Positions 51,613 through 61,289 of a stretch of DNA of 64,000 nt are shown piece by piece. The number at the start of each line of letters is the position of its first letter. Position 1 is the first letter of the stretch. Source of the stretch: Candidatus Kuenenia stuttgartensis (GTDB lineage: Bacteria; Planctomycetota; UBA11346); assembly GCA_945876185.1 (NCBI GenBank), contig CAMCMZ010000006.1:27217-91216 (forward strand), read 5' to 3'. The translations under genes and the position numbers were made by a program. The notes beneath the pieces were generated by a model that saw only the letters and a program-made list of their open reading frames with translations, made no database searches and was not told the origin of the DNA.

Positions 51613-51885
51613 TTACTCGCCCACATAGGGCAGAAGGGCGATGAAGCGCGCGCGCTTGACCGCGAGGGCGACCTGGCGCTGGTAGAACGCCGACGATCCG
51701 GTGCGCTTGCGCGACGAGATCTTGCCTTGCGAGGACACCAGGCGGTTCAGAGTCGCGATGTCGCGGTAGTCGACCTGGAAGACATCGTCTTTGGTGAAGC
51801 GGCAGGACTTCGGCGCCTCGACGCGCTTGGCGCGCTTCGGTTTGCGTTTGAACTTGCCGCCCTTGGCTGCGGAGGGAAAGGCCAT
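51613..51885 (-). CDS. rpsR: 30S ribosomal protein bS18
   Basis: A 90-residue bS18 with the conserved block DYRDIATLNRLVSSQGKISSRKRTGSSAFYQRQVALAVKRARFIALLPYVGE. It lies between ssb and rplI in the conserved order rpsF-ssb-rpsR-rplI. It binds next to bS6 on the platform of the small subunit. Confidence 0.97.
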   Translation of the reverse strand: MAFPSAAKGGKFKRKPKRAKRVEAPKSCRFTKDDVFQVDYRDIATLNRLVSSQGKISSRKRTGSSAFYQRQVALAVKRARFIALLPYVGE

Positions 51886-51921
51886 TGGGTTTATTCCAGA
51901 GGGGTGGGTTGATCGGAAGGA

Positions 51922-52404
51922 TTAGAACGGCGGTTCGTCATCGCCCGCCGGAGGCGGCGCCGAGGCTGCGCGCGCGGGGGCGGATGGGGCCGAAGATGCA
52001 GGCGGAGCACCGGCATAGTCGGAGGCGTCGCCGCCTGCCGCAGGCTGCCCGGCGGGATCGCCCGGCTTGCGCGGGGCATCGAGGAACTGGACGGTATCGG
52101 CGACGACCTTCAGCTTTTGCCGCTTCTGGCCATCTTTGTCGTCCCAGGAATCGAGCTTGAGGCGGCCTTCGATGAAGGCGCCACGGCCCTTGGTCAGGTA
52201 CTGGCCGACCAGTTCGGCGGTGCGGCCCCAGGCCTCGACATCGACGAAGGTGGTTTCTTCCTGCTGCGTGCCATCGGCGGCCTTGAAGCGCCGGTTGATG
52301 GCCAGACCGAAATTCGCTACCGCCCGCTCATTGGCGAAGAAACGCACCTGCGGATCGCGGGTGAGGTTCCCGGCCAGCATGACGCGATTGTAGTTGAGCG
52401 ACAC
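51922..52404 (-). CDS. ssb: Single-stranded DNA-binding protein
   Basis: A 160-residue SSB. The N-terminal OB fold begins MSLNYNRVMLAGNLTRDPQVRF and includes FVDVEAWGRTAELVGQYLTKGRGAFIEGRLKLDSW. A Pro/Ala-rich linker follows, and the C-terminus ends DDEPPF, the acidic tip that recruits repair and replication proteins. It sits in the ribosomal cluster rpsF-ssb-rpsR-rplI, three bases downstream of rpsF. Confidence 0.97.
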   Translation of the reverse strand: MSLNYNRVMLAGNLTRDPQVRFFANERAVANFGLAINRRFKAADGTQQEETTFVDVEAWGRTAELVGQYLTKGRGAFIEGRLKLDSWDDKDGQKRQKLKVVADTVQFLDAPRKPGDPAGQPAAGGDASDYAGAPPASSAPSAPARAASAPPPAGDDEPPF

Positions 52405-52407
52405 GGC

Positions 52408-52854
52408 TCAACCCCTCTGCGAGAGCGGGTTGTAGGACGCGGCGGCGGCGGCGGTGGGATCGGCGGCGAGCGCGGCCTGGGCGGCGGCGGCGGCGGCGGC
52501 CTGTTCGGCTGCCTTCACGCGCTGGGCTTTTATCTTCTCAAGCGCCGGGCCCGGACGGGCGACGATCAACTGGCGCAGGATGGTGGTGCCCAGGTTGGCG
52601 CGGCGCTCGATCTTCTCGATCGCCTCGGTAGGGGCGGTGAAGTAGGCGTTGAGATACAACGCGCTGGTCTCACCCTTGATCGGGTAGGCAAGGGCGCGTT
52701 CTTCCCATTTCACCAGTTCGAGGAACTGGGCGCCTTCGGCTTCGTAGGTCTGGTGGACGGCGGCGAGGATGCCGTCGTAGTCGGCGCGCGCCGCTGAGGC
52801 GCGAACGAGGATGGTGGCCTCGTAGGTCTGCCGGGGTGCTGCAGGAGCAGTCAT
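52408..52854 (-). CDS. rpsF: 30S ribosomal protein bS6
   Basis: A 148-residue bS6. After a short N-terminal extension, YEATILVRASAARADYDGILAAVHQ, LVKWEERALAYPIKGETSALYLNAYFTAPTEAIEKIERR and ANLGTTILRQLIVAR follow. The last ~35 residues form an alanine-rich extension (VKAAEQAAAAAAAQAALAADPTAAAAASYN) longer than in most bacteria. It heads the run rpsF-ssb-rpsR-rplI, with a two-hairpin leader upstream. Confidence 0.95.
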   Translation of the reverse strand: MTAPAAPRQTYEATILVRASAARADYDGILAAVHQTYEAEGAQFLELVKWEERALAYPIKGETSALYLNAYFTAPTEAIEKIERRANLGTTILRQLIVARPGPALEKIKAQRVKAAEQAAAAAAAQAALAADPTAAAAASYNPLSQRG

Positions 52855-52875
52855 AGGTGTTCCGGTGTTCGTGGA

Positions 52876-52917
52876 CTGGTCGTTTTCAGCGACCAGAGGG
52901 CCGGTAGCGCCGGCCCT
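52876..52917 (-). promoter_or_regulatory. Two adjacent hairpins in the rpsF leader
   Basis: In the 119-base gap between rpsT and rpsF (both minus strand), stem CTGGTCG/CGACCAG (52876-52896, 7-base loop) abuts stem AGGGCCGG/CCGGCCCT (52897-52917). Known rpsF leaders in other bacteria carry an autoregulatory element that binds the S6:S18 complex. I cannot show that the consensus bulge is present, so this is only a candidate. The structures could also attenuate transcription from rpsT. Confidence 0.4.
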
Positions 52918-52973
52918 GAACGCTCGACGGCCCGGAATGGACCGTCGTCAGGCTGGAAATGAGCGATCTGAAA

Positions 52974-53351
52974 TCAGGGCTTGGGGCTGGCGGCCTTCTT
53001 CTTGGCCGGCGGCTTCTCGGCTTTGTCAGCCTTATCAGCGCGTTCAGCCTTGTCGGCAGCTTTGACCTGGGCCTTTTTGGATTCTTCGCTCTGCGGCTTG
53101 CGCAGGTGGATCGCGGTGCGCGACTTCAGGCGCGCGGCGGCATTCGGATGCAGGGTCTTGATGCTGGCGGCCTGGTCGACCCGCTTCGCGAACTCGCGGT
53201 AGAGCGTCTCGGCTTCGGCCGACTGACCGTCATGGACGGCGCGGTCGATCTTCTTGCGCAGGGTCTTGATCTCGGTCGTCCGATCGCGATTGCGCGTGCG
53301 CCGTTCGAGGTTCTGACGGAGGCGCTTCTTGGCGCTGCTGGTGTGGGGCAT
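52974..53351 (-). CDS. rpsT: 30S ribosomal protein bS20 with lysine-rich C-terminal tail
   Basis: A 125-residue bS20. The core MPHTSSAKKRLRQNLERRTRNRDRTTEIKTLRKKIDRAV ... RVDQAASIKTLHPNAAARLKSRTAIHL is standard (about 88 residues). The last ~35 residues, [36 protein letters not shown], are an added Lys/Ala/Asp-rich extension reminiscent of the tail on bL9 here. Confidence 0.95.
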   Translation of the reverse strand: MPHTSSAKKRLRQNLERRTRNRDRTTEIKTLRKKIDRAVHDGQSAEAETLYREFAKRVDQAASIKTLHPNAAARLKSRTAIHLRKPQSEESKKAQVKAADKAERADKADKAEKPPAKKKAASPKP

Positions 53352-53422
53352 CGTGGGCTCTGGTCTGCTGGTAGGCTGGTTGGGGAGAAGGCGGCTGGGT
53401 GATGATCAGGCTGGGGCGAGAA

Positions 53423-54814
53423 TTATTTCCGGTTGTCCTTGATACGCGCGAGGCGTTCGGCGGCGTCCTTGAATCCGAGGTCGATGGTGACCAGGCGGGT
53501 GAAGTGCTCGATGGCCTCTTTGGCGTTCTCGAGGCTTTCGTAGACGCGGGCGAGCTGGTACCGGACCTCCTTGGCCTCGTCGGCGGTGTCATCCTCCGCA
53601 AGGCGGAGGAACGAGTTAAACTGATCCGCCGCAAGATCAAGGAGATTCTTCCGCACAAAGCAGTCGCCCAGGCTGCGGTGCGAACTCTTGCGCAGGCGGG
53701 GATCATTGATGGAACGCTGGAATTCCGCAGCGGCGGCCTCGATCTGGCCGGCCTGCATGAGGAGCGTGCCGAGGCGGAAGCGGTGCCCCATGTCGGTCGG
53801 CTGGCGTTCGACCCGGCGGCGGACCTCGGCCATCTCGGCCTCGACCAGGCGGCGTTCCAGCCCGGCCACGTCGCCGCCGCTGCGCCGGGCGACCCCGACC
53901 TGGCGCTTGGCCTCGGCGATCGCGACGTCGCCCAGGCGCATGGTGATGTTGAAGTCGGCGGGGTCGATCTCCTGCGCCTTGGTCAGGGCGGCGTGGGCCT
54001 CGACCAACTGGTCGAAACGCAGGTGGATGTCGCCCTTCTTCGACCAGCCGTTCTTGTCGTTGGGGTTGACGGCCAGATCCTGGTCGAGGAAGGCGAGCAC
54101 CTCGCGCGCTTCCTCTGGCGTGCGGACGATGCGGTTGAGCATCTCCAGCTTGCGCGCCTTGGCCGAGTCCGCGACCTCAGAACGGTAATCGCCGGATTTC
54201 TCGCCGCCGGTAACCTTGTCGGACTTGATGCGGTTGCGCGACTGGATGGTGAACTCGGCCTGCCAGTCCTTGAGCTTCTTCGAGGCCTCGCCGTGCGCCG
54301 GCATGGCCTTTTCCAGGTCGGCCAGAACCTTGAGCGCCTTTTCCAGACTGGCGGCGTCGGCACCCTTCGAGATGACGCGGTACTTGTCGTAGTACAGGTG
54401 CGCGAGGTTCCACAGGCATTTCTCGGCGAACATGCCGGATGCCCGGTGCTCCTCGTACAACAAGATCGCGACCTCGATCATCGGCTTGACCGTGGCGGCG
54501 AGCACGCGCGCGGCGTCGGCCGCTTCCAGGATCAGCTTGTTGTCCGGGGATTTGCTCAAGCGCTTGATCGCGGCGACAAACTTCTTGTGCGGGTCGTTGC
54601 TCAGCGACATCGATATGTTGATGCCCATTTTGCCAAACAGGCTTTTCTCGGTGATCTTGGCCTTGCGCCGGGCGGCATCGATCAGGATGCGGTAGATGTC
54701 GAGCTGGGTCGGATCGATGTCGACGCAGTCCTCCATCCGGGCGATCGCGATGTCGTATTGCCCCCGGTCGAGGGACTGCTTGGCGGCGGCGAGATGCTTG
54801 GAGAGGTCTGGCAT
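53423..54814 (-). CDS. TPR-repeat protein of unknown function
   Basis: 463 residues, all helical. The first ~50 residues are a TPR pair (LSKHLAAAKQSLDRGQYDIAIARMEDCVDIDPTQLDIYRILID). More TPR-like repeats appear later, including WSKKGDIHLRFDQLVEAHAALTKAQEIDPADFNITMRLGDVAIAEAK, QPTDMGHRFRLGTLLMQAGQIEAAAAEFQRSI, LAADQFNSFLRL and YQLARVYESLENAKEAIEHFTRL. No signal peptide or transmembrane segment is seen. It follows rpsT on the same strand, across a 71-base gap in the window. It is probably a scaffold or adaptor, but the partner is unknown. The ATG at 54814 is chosen because upstream codons to 54913 look non-coding. Confidence 0.8.
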   Translation of the reverse strand: MPDLSKHLAAAKQSLDRGQYDIAIARMEDCVDIDPTQLDIYRILIDAARRKAKITEKSLFGKMGINISMSLSNDPHKKFVAAIKRLSKSPDNKLILEAADAARVLAATVKPMIEVAILLYEEHRASGMFAEKCLWNLAHLYYDKYRVISKGADAASLEKALKVLADLEKAMPAHGEASKKLKDWQAEFTIQSRNRIKSDKVTGGEKSGDYRSEVADSAKARKLEMLNRIVRTPEEAREVLAFLDQDLAVNPNDKNGWSKKGDIHLRFDQLVEAHAALTKAQEIDPADFNITMRLGDVAIAEAKRQVGVARRSGGDVAGLERRLVEAEMAEVRRRVERQPTDMGHRFRLGTLLMQAGQIEAAAAEFQRSINDPRLRKSSHRSLGDCFVRKNLLDLAADQFNSFLRLAEDDTADEAKEVRYQLARVYESLENAKEAIEHFTRLVTIDLGFKDAAERLARIKDNRK

Positions 54815-54937
54815 AGGAGGGGAAGCGCCCTTTGGACAAGTCGGCCCGGAATCAGGCCTAATCGACCGGAAAGCGGTTGCGGGCGAGGGGAGAAGCCTAG
54901 AGTTCCCACCCACCGCACAAGCCCCGAACCATCAGCG

Positions 54938-55540
54938 ATGTCCCGCACCGTCCATCCCACGTTTCCCAGGGACCTTCACCTGGTCCAGTACCCTCACCCC
55001 GCCCTGCGCCAGGTTGCGGCGCCGGTCACCGTCTTCGACGACGAGCTGATCGACTTCTGCCAGCGCCTGTTCCAGGTCATGGAGGACGAGCGCGGCGTCG
55101 GTCTGGCCGCACCGCAGGTCGCGGTGGCGAAGCGCATCTTCATCACCGACCACACCAAGCGGAAGGACGAGAACGGCGACGAACAGCCGCCGTCGCCCCG
55201 GGTCTGGATCAATCCCCGCCTGGAAAACACCAGCGGTACCACGGTCTTCGAGGAAGGCTGTCTGAGCTTCCCCAGCATCTACGCCAAGGTGACCCGGCAC
55301 GACCGCTTCGACATCGTCTGGCAGGACGAGTTCGGCGCGACCCGGCGCCAGAGCCTGGACGTCAGCGCCGGGGATTTCCTCGGCATCGTCGTCCAGCACG
55401 AACTCGACCACCTCGACGGCAAGGTGTTCGTCGATCACCTGACCGCGCCGCAACTGCTGCTCGTCCGCAAGAAAATGCGCGATCTGGAAGATGACTACCG
55501 CAAGGCCACCGGCAGCGCCGGGGCGGTCATGCGGCGATGA
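54938..55540 (+). CDS. def: Peptide deformylase
   Basis: A 200-residue metalloenzyme that removes the N-formyl group from nascent proteins. The three family motifs are intact: GVGLAAPQV, EEGCLSFP and QHELDHLDGKVF (metal-binding Cys and two His). The start ATG at 54938 gives the usual N-terminus HLVQYPHPALRQVAAPV after a short tag. It overlaps the histidine kinase gene by ATGA. It is divergent from the TPR gene. Confidence 0.97.
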   Translation: MSRTVHPTFPRDLHLVQYPHPALRQVAAPVTVFDDELIDFCQRLFQVMEDERGVGLAAPQVAVAKRIFITDHTKRKDENGDEQPPSPRVWINPRLENTSGTTVFEEGCLSFPSIYAKVTRHDRFDIVWQDEFGATRRQSLDVSAGDFLGIVVQHELDHLDGKVFVDHLTAPQLLLVRKKMRDLEDDYRKATGSAGAVMRR

Positions 55541-56376
55541 AGGGTCCGGGCTTCGCCATCGAGGACGACCGCGACCGCCTGGCCGACCTCGGCCGGATCG
55601 CCGGCAGCCTGGTGCACGAACTCAAGAACCCGCTTGGCGTGGTGCTGCTGAATGCGGAACTCCTGCAAGCGCAGGTCGCCTCGCTCGACCTGCCCGAGCA
55701 CGAACGCGAACGCCTGGGCAAGCGCCTGCGCCGCATCCACGACAGCGCGCGCAACCTGAACCTGGTGGCGCAGAGCTTCCTCGCCTTCGCCCGGCCGGTG
55801 CGCCCCGATCCCGAGGCGGTCGATCTCAACCGCCTGATCAACGACATCCTGGACGAGCACCGCGAACGATTCACTCAACTGGCGATCGAGGCGACCTTCC
55901 ATGCCGACGATGCGCTCTGCCTGATCGCCGGTGACCGCCAGCATTTGCGTTCCGTCGTGGTGAACGTGGTGCAAAACGCGATCGAAGCCCTGGCTGACCG
56001 GTCCCTGGACACGCAACCGCTGCGCAAACTTCTGATCCTCACCCGGCGCGGTCACGAATCCGTCCGCCTGGTCATCGCCAACAACGGTCCGCCGCTGCCC
56101 GACAAAGTCGCGGCGCACCTGTTCGAACCGTTCACCAGCACCAAGGACACCGGCACCGGCCTGGGCCTGGCCATCGTCCGCCGCCTGGTCGAGATGCACA
56201 ACGGCACCGTCGAGGTGTCGTCGGATCCGCATCAGGGCGTGAGCTTCACCTTCGAGTTCCCGACCCGGCTCGGCCCGGCGCAGGCGCTGCGCGAACTGCC
56301 GATGCCCGGTGCGACGCGGGCCGACCCGACCCCGTCCACGACCCGCCGCAGCCGGCGGCGCCCGACCACGACCTGA
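55537..56376 (+). CDS. NtrB-like sensor histidine kinase (soluble, no sensor domain)
   Basis: A 279-residue kinase starting in an ATGA overlap with def. The H-box is GSLVHELKNPLGVVLLN (phospho-acceptor His), the N-box LRSVVVNVVQNAIEAL, the G1-type region NNGPPLPDK, and the F/G2 region EPFTSTKDTGTGLGLAIVRRLVEMHNGTVEV. No membrane helix or PAS domain is present, so the signal must come from another protein. It stands one gene before an NtrC-like regulator, forming a two-component pair for sigma-54 promoters. The last ~30 residues are a basic Ser/Arg tail. Confidence 0.92.
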   Translation: MKGPGFAIEDDRDRLADLGRIAGSLVHELKNPLGVVLLNAELLQAQVASLDLPEHERERLGKRLRRIHDSARNLNLVAQSFLAFARPVRPDPEAVDLNRLINDILDEHRERFTQLAIEATFHADDALCLIAGDRQHLRSVVVNVVQNAIEALADRSLDTQPLRKLLILTRRGHESVRLVIANNGPPLPDKVAAHLFEPFTSTKDTGTGLGLAIVRRLVEMHNGTVEVSSDPHQGVSFTFEFPTRLGPAQALRELPMPGATRADPTPSTTRRSRRRPTTT

Positions 56377-56426
56377 CCTCCCCCGAACCAAGGACGCCGG
56401 CTGCCCCCAGGCACCGGACACTGAAC

Positions 56427-57800
<1,374 letters not shown>

Positions 57801-57852
57801 CCGTGCGCGGTCTCTTCCCCATCTGCGCCGACCACCCTGCCCGGCCGCCAGC

Positions 57853-58611
57853 ATGATCCTGCTCGTCAACGACGACGGCATCGACGCGCCGGGGCTGCGC
57901 GCGCTCTACCGCGCCCTGCGCGAGCGCACCGGCCAGCCGGTGCTGGCGGTCGCCCCCGACCAGGAGCGCAGCGGCCAGTCGCAGGCGATCACTCTCGACC
58001 GCGCGCTGCTGGTCACCTCGCGCCTCGAACCGGGATTCTTCGGCTTCGCGGTCGACGGCACTCCGACCGACTGCGTCAAGCTCGCTCTCACCCGGCTTTG
58101 CCCCGAGCCGCCAGAACTGGTGGTCAGCGGCATCAATCGCGGCCCGAACGTCGGGCGCAGCATCCACTATTCCGGCACCTTGGGCGCGGCGCTGGAGGCC
58201 GCCGTCGAGGGTTATTCCGCGCTCGCGGTCAGCCAGGACAAGGGCGCCGAGCATCCCGACGACGCCGCCGACCTCGCCGCCGGCTGGGCCGTGCGGCTGC
58301 TGTCCCAGGCCCGGTCCGGCGGCCGCTTCCGCAGCCTGGTGGTCAACCTCAACTGCCCGGCGACCCCGGCGACCGCGTGGCTGCCGCTGCGCTCCGCCCG
58401 GCACGGCCGCTCGGGCTTCCGCGAAAGCTACCGATCCTTGCGCACCCCGGGCGGACACGGCTGGAAGCTGGTCGGCGACTGGGCGGCCGAACCGAGTTCC
58501 GACGCCGACGCCGACGATGCCGCACTGCTCAGCGCCGGGCATCCGGTGGTGAGCCTGCTGCACCCTGATCTCAACCATGACGGCGCGCTGCTTGCCGAGG
58601 TGATGCCATGA
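57853..58611 (+). CDS. surE: 5'-nucleotidase SurE
   Basis: A 252-residue SurE phosphatase. It begins MILLVNDDGIDAPGLRALYRAL, with the metal-binding Asp pair. Further motifs are APDQERSGQSQAITL, VDGTPTDCVKLAL, VSGINRGPNVGRSIHYSGTLGAALEA and VNLNCP. SurE removes phosphate from nucleoside monophosphates in stress survival. The stop overlaps the ATG of the following ABC gene (ATGA). The gene lies behind the NtrC-like regulator on the same strand. Confidence 0.95.
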   Translation: MILLVNDDGIDAPGLRALYRALRERTGQPVLAVAPDQERSGQSQAITLDRALLVTSRLEPGFFGFAVDGTPTDCVKLALTRLCPEPPELVVSGINRGPNVGRSIHYSGTLGAALEAAVEGYSALAVSQDKGAEHPDDAADLAAGWAVRLLSQARSGGRFRSLVVNLNCPATPATAWLPLRSARHGRSGFRESYRSLRTPGGHGWKLVGDWAAEPSSDADADDAALLSAGHPVVSLLHPDLNHDGALLAEVMP

Positions 58612-59516
58612 ATGCCGGCCAGGCCACTGGGGCAGCTGGGGCAGCTAAAAACGCTGACGCCGTGATCTCGGTCGACGCCGTCTGGAAATCCTTCGGCGGC
58701 CAGGCGGTCCTGCGCGGTGTCACGCTCGCGGTCAAACGCGGCGAGACCGTGGCGATCCTCGGTCGCTCCGGTACCGGCAAGAGCGTGCTGCTGAAGACCA
58801 TCGTCGCGCTGCTCGATCCCGATCGCGGTAGCATCCGCGTCGAAGGCAGCGATCTCATCGCCCTCGACGAGCACGGCCGACTCGAGGCGCGCAAGCGCAT
58901 CGGCTACGTCTTTCAGGGTTCCGCTCTCTTCGATTCGCTGTCCGTTGCCGACAATGTGGGCTTCCCGCTCTTGCAGGCTCGCGTCAGTCCGGCCCAGGTG
59001 CGCGAGCGCGTCCTCGCCAAGCTTGATCTGGTGGGGCTGAGCGCCGCTGCCGACAAGTACCCGGCGGAACTGTCGGGCGGCATGCAGAAGCGCGTCGGCC
59101 TGGCGCGGGCGCTGATCTCGGATCCGGCGGTGGTGCTCTACGACGAGCCAACCACCGGCCTGGATCCGCTCACCACCGACGTGATCAACCGCATCGTGCT
59201 GCGCCTGCAGCGGCGCCTCAACGCGACCGCGCTGGTGGTGACGCACGATGTCGCCAGCGCCTTCACCATCGCCGACCGCGTCGCCATCCTGGAAAACGGC
59301 GTCTTCGTCGCCCAGGGCACGCCGGACGAGATTCGCGCCCACGCCGATCCGTGGGTGCAGCGCTTCATCGCCATCGGCAGCGAGCGCGGCCATCTCAGCG
59401 GCAGCCACACCGGCCTGTTCCCGCAACCCATCGTCAAGCCCGACACGCCCAAGGCCGAATCCGCGCGCCTGACCGCACTCAAGGCTGATTCAGACGCGGG
59501 ATCAGAGCCTGGCTGA
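58608..59516 (+). CDS. MlaF-like ABC transporter ATP-binding protein
   Basis: A 302-residue ATPase of the MlaF/Mkl subfamily. It begins with an Ala/Gly-rich tag, then AVWKSFGGQAVLRGVTLAVKRGETVAILGRSGTGKSVLLKTIVALL (Walker A GRSGTGKS), GYVFQGSALFDSLSVADNVGFPL, ELSGGMQKRVGLARALI (signature) and VVLYDEPTTGLDPLTTDVINRI (Walker B). This combination (FDSLSV, LSGGM) is typical of retrograde phospholipid or toluene-tolerance transporters, which also need an MlaE permease and an MlaD substrate-binding protein. Neither is in the window. It overlaps surE by four bases. Confidence 0.88.
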   Translation: MNAGQATGAAGAAKNADAVISVDAVWKSFGGQAVLRGVTLAVKRGETVAILGRSGTGKSVLLKTIVALLDPDRGSIRVEGSDLIALDEHGRLEARKRIGYVFQGSALFDSLSVADNVGFPLLQARVSPAQVRERVLAKLDLVGLSAAADKYPAELSGGMQKRVGLARALISDPAVVLYDEPTTGLDPLTTDVINRIVLRLQRRLNATALVVTHDVASAFTIADRVAILENGVFVAQGTPDEIRAHADPWVQRFIAIGSERGHLSGSHTGLFPQPIVKPDTPKAESARLTALKADSDAGSEPG

Positions 59517-59541
59517 AGCGGGACTCTCCACCCGCCAAAGC

Positions 59542-59970
59542 CTAACCGCGCGCCAAGGCGAACGTCAGCGGATCGCCGTGCCCGAGCACCACCAAGGTGC
59601 AGCCTTCGGTGACGTGCAGGCCTCGGGCGCGCGCTGCGGACACGAGCGGTTCCCCGTCCGCGCCAGGATTGAGCCACAACACCTGCGGTTTCACCGCGAC
59701 GATGGCGTCGAGCATGCCAAGACCGGTCGCCGGGGCGACGTACATGCAGACGATGTCCGGCCGGCCCGGCAGGTCGGAGAGGGTGCGAAAGCACGCCTGC
59801 CCGGCCACCGCCAGGCCCGAGGGATGCACCGGCCACACCGTCCAGCCCTTGGCAAGGTAACGCAGCACCGCCTGGTGGCTGTAGCGTTCCGGGTTGGTCG
59901 ACGCCCCGACGATCGCGACGCTGCGTGACCGGGAAACGGCGGGCATGGAATTGGCGCTCATGCGCGGCAT
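59542..59970 (-). CDS. CoA-binding domain protein (YccU-like)
   Basis: A 142-residue protein with the CoA_binding_2 Rossmann fold: SVAIVGASTNPERYSHQAVLRYLAKGWTVWPVHPSG, DIVCMYVAPATGLGMLDAIV, and VLWLNPGADGEPLVSAARARGLHVTEGCTLVV. Family members bind CoA or an acyl-CoA, but their role is not established. It is convergent with the mlaF-like gene and divergent from the transketolase-like gene at 60006. Confidence 0.88.
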   Translation of the reverse strand: MPRMSANSMPAVSRSRSVAIVGASTNPERYSHQAVLRYLAKGWTVWPVHPSGLAVAGQACFRTLSDLPGRPDIVCMYVAPATGLGMLDAIVAVKPQVLWLNPGADGEPLVSAARARGLHVTEGCTLVVLGHGDPLTFALARG

Positions 59971-60005
59971 GGTCGCTGCGCCGATACGACGGCAAGGAGA
60001 TCGCG

Positions 60006-61187
60006 ATGCCCGCTCCGCTCCCGCGTCCCGCCGTCACCCTGGCCGAAGCCATCGCTCGTGCGGTCACGCTGACGAAATCCAGCGTTTTCCCTGCGCGAAC
60101 CCGGGTGGTGCTGGATTCCCGGCTGGCAATCGCCCTGCCGGCGCTGGCGCGGGCTGGCTTCCCGACCGAACCGGTGCTCGACCTGCTGCGGATCGAACCG
60201 CCGGAACTCGCCGGCGCGGCAACGGCCGGGTTGGCGGCGGCGGAAGCCCTGCGCGGTGGCCAGGTGGTGCTGATCGCCGCCGATCCTGGACCGGTGGCTG
60301 TCGCGGATCGGTTCGTGGCTGCGCTCGGACTGACCAGTCTGGAGTCCTTTGCCGTGACCCTGCCGGCCGGTCCGGCCCGCCCGGTCGATCACCGTGCGCG
60401 TCGCCGTGAATGGCCGGCGGTCGCGTTGGAAAGCATCCCGCGCAGCTTGATTCCGCCGTGGCCAAGCGAGCCCGGGATCGCGGGCCTCCGGCCCGCATGT
60501 GCGGAAGAGCGGCCCGGAGGGCCGCGATCCCAGGAACCCCTGCCCGCCAGTGCGCTGATCGACGCCGCGCTCGCTTGGCTTGCGGAACGCGAACCGGCGC
60601 TGCTGCTGCCGCACCGCGATCCCGCCTGGTCGGCGCTGCCCGCTGACCCGGAAACGGTGTTCGCCCTCGCCCAGCTCGCCGGCGAAGGCCGCCGGATCTG
60701 TTGGAAAATCCCTGGCAACGCGTGGACCACTTGGGGACCGGTCCTGACCGCGATCGGGCAACGCGGGCTGCCGCTGACGCTGATTCTCGAGCAGGAATCG
60801 TTGGCCGCAGGACCGCGCGTCCTGGGCATCGAGGACTGGTGGGTGACCTCGCCGACGGACTCGACGGAAGCCTCCAACGTGCTCGCCTGGGCGCTGTCCT
60901 GCGACCAACCGGTGTTGATCGAGTTGCCGTCCATCGCCTTGGCGGACCTGCCCCAGCCGGAATCGGCCTTCACGCCCGGATCCGGGCGCTGGCTGCGGCA
61001 GACCGGCACCGGCAAACCCACGGTAACCGGATCGACGGCTGCAGCCCGCACCGCCCTGGCGGGAACGACGCCGGTCTACGCCTGCACCAGCCTGCTGCCG
61101 CTACCGATTGAGGCCCACCGCCTGCTGGCGGACGGGGCTGCCGCCGGCCCCGAGCTCGCCGCCTGGGCGCAACCGGCGCCCGGATGA
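60006..61187 (+). CDS. Degenerate transketolase/DXS pyrimidine-domain-like protein
   Basis: A 393-residue protein with a strong ribosome site (AAGGAGA) seven bases before the ATG. The middle part (PETVFALAQLAGEGRRICWKIPGNAWTTWGPVLTAIGQRGLPLTLILEQESLAAGPRVLGIEDWWVTSPTDSTEASNVLAWALSCDQPVLIELPS) follows the pattern of the Pyr domain of transketolase/DXS/pyruvate dehydrogenase E1-beta, with a clear GLPLTLI-type strand, but conserved catalytic residues are lost. The N-terminal ~150 residues resemble no domain I know. A REP-like palindrome (60474-60531) is inserted in frame around residue 160. It lies just before purQ on the same strand. Treat the fold assignment as tentative. Confidence 0.55.
   Translation: MPAPLPRPAVTLAEAIARAVTLTKSSVFPARTRVVLDSRLAIALPALARAGFPTEPVLDLLRIEPPELAGAATAGLAAAEALRGGQVVLIAADPGPVAVADRFVAALGLTSLESFAVTLPAGPARPVDHRARRREWPAVALESIPRSLIPPWPSEPGIAGLRPACAEERPGGPRSQEPLPASALIDAALAWLAEREPALLLPHRDPAWSALPADPETVFALAQLAGEGRRICWKIPGNAWTTWGPVLTAIGQRGLPLTLILEQESLAAGPRVLGIEDWWVTSPTDSTEASNVLAWALSCDQPVLIELPSIALADLPQPESAFTPGSGRWLRQTGTGKPTVTGSTAAARTALAGTTPVYACTSLLPLPIEAHRLLADGAAAGPELAAWAQPAPG
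60474..60531. repeat. REP-like palindrome inserted in frame inside a CDS
   Basis: Left arm 60474-60496 (GGGATCGCGGGCCTCC... to CCCGC) and right arm 60509-60531 are near-exact reverse complements, with a 12-base loop. A CCTGGGATCGC-type end, read on the minus strand, links it to the elements near 2018-2304 and 29774. It adds about 19 residues (PGIAGLRPACAEERPGGPR and nearby) without a stop. Confidence 0.85.
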
Positions 61188-61289
61188 CGCTGTGATCGCC
61201 CACTGGCGGGTCCGGCGGCCCGTCGGCCAGCGCGCCGGCCGCTTGACCCCGACCGTCCCGGCAATGTACTCCCGACCCACAGGATCGCG

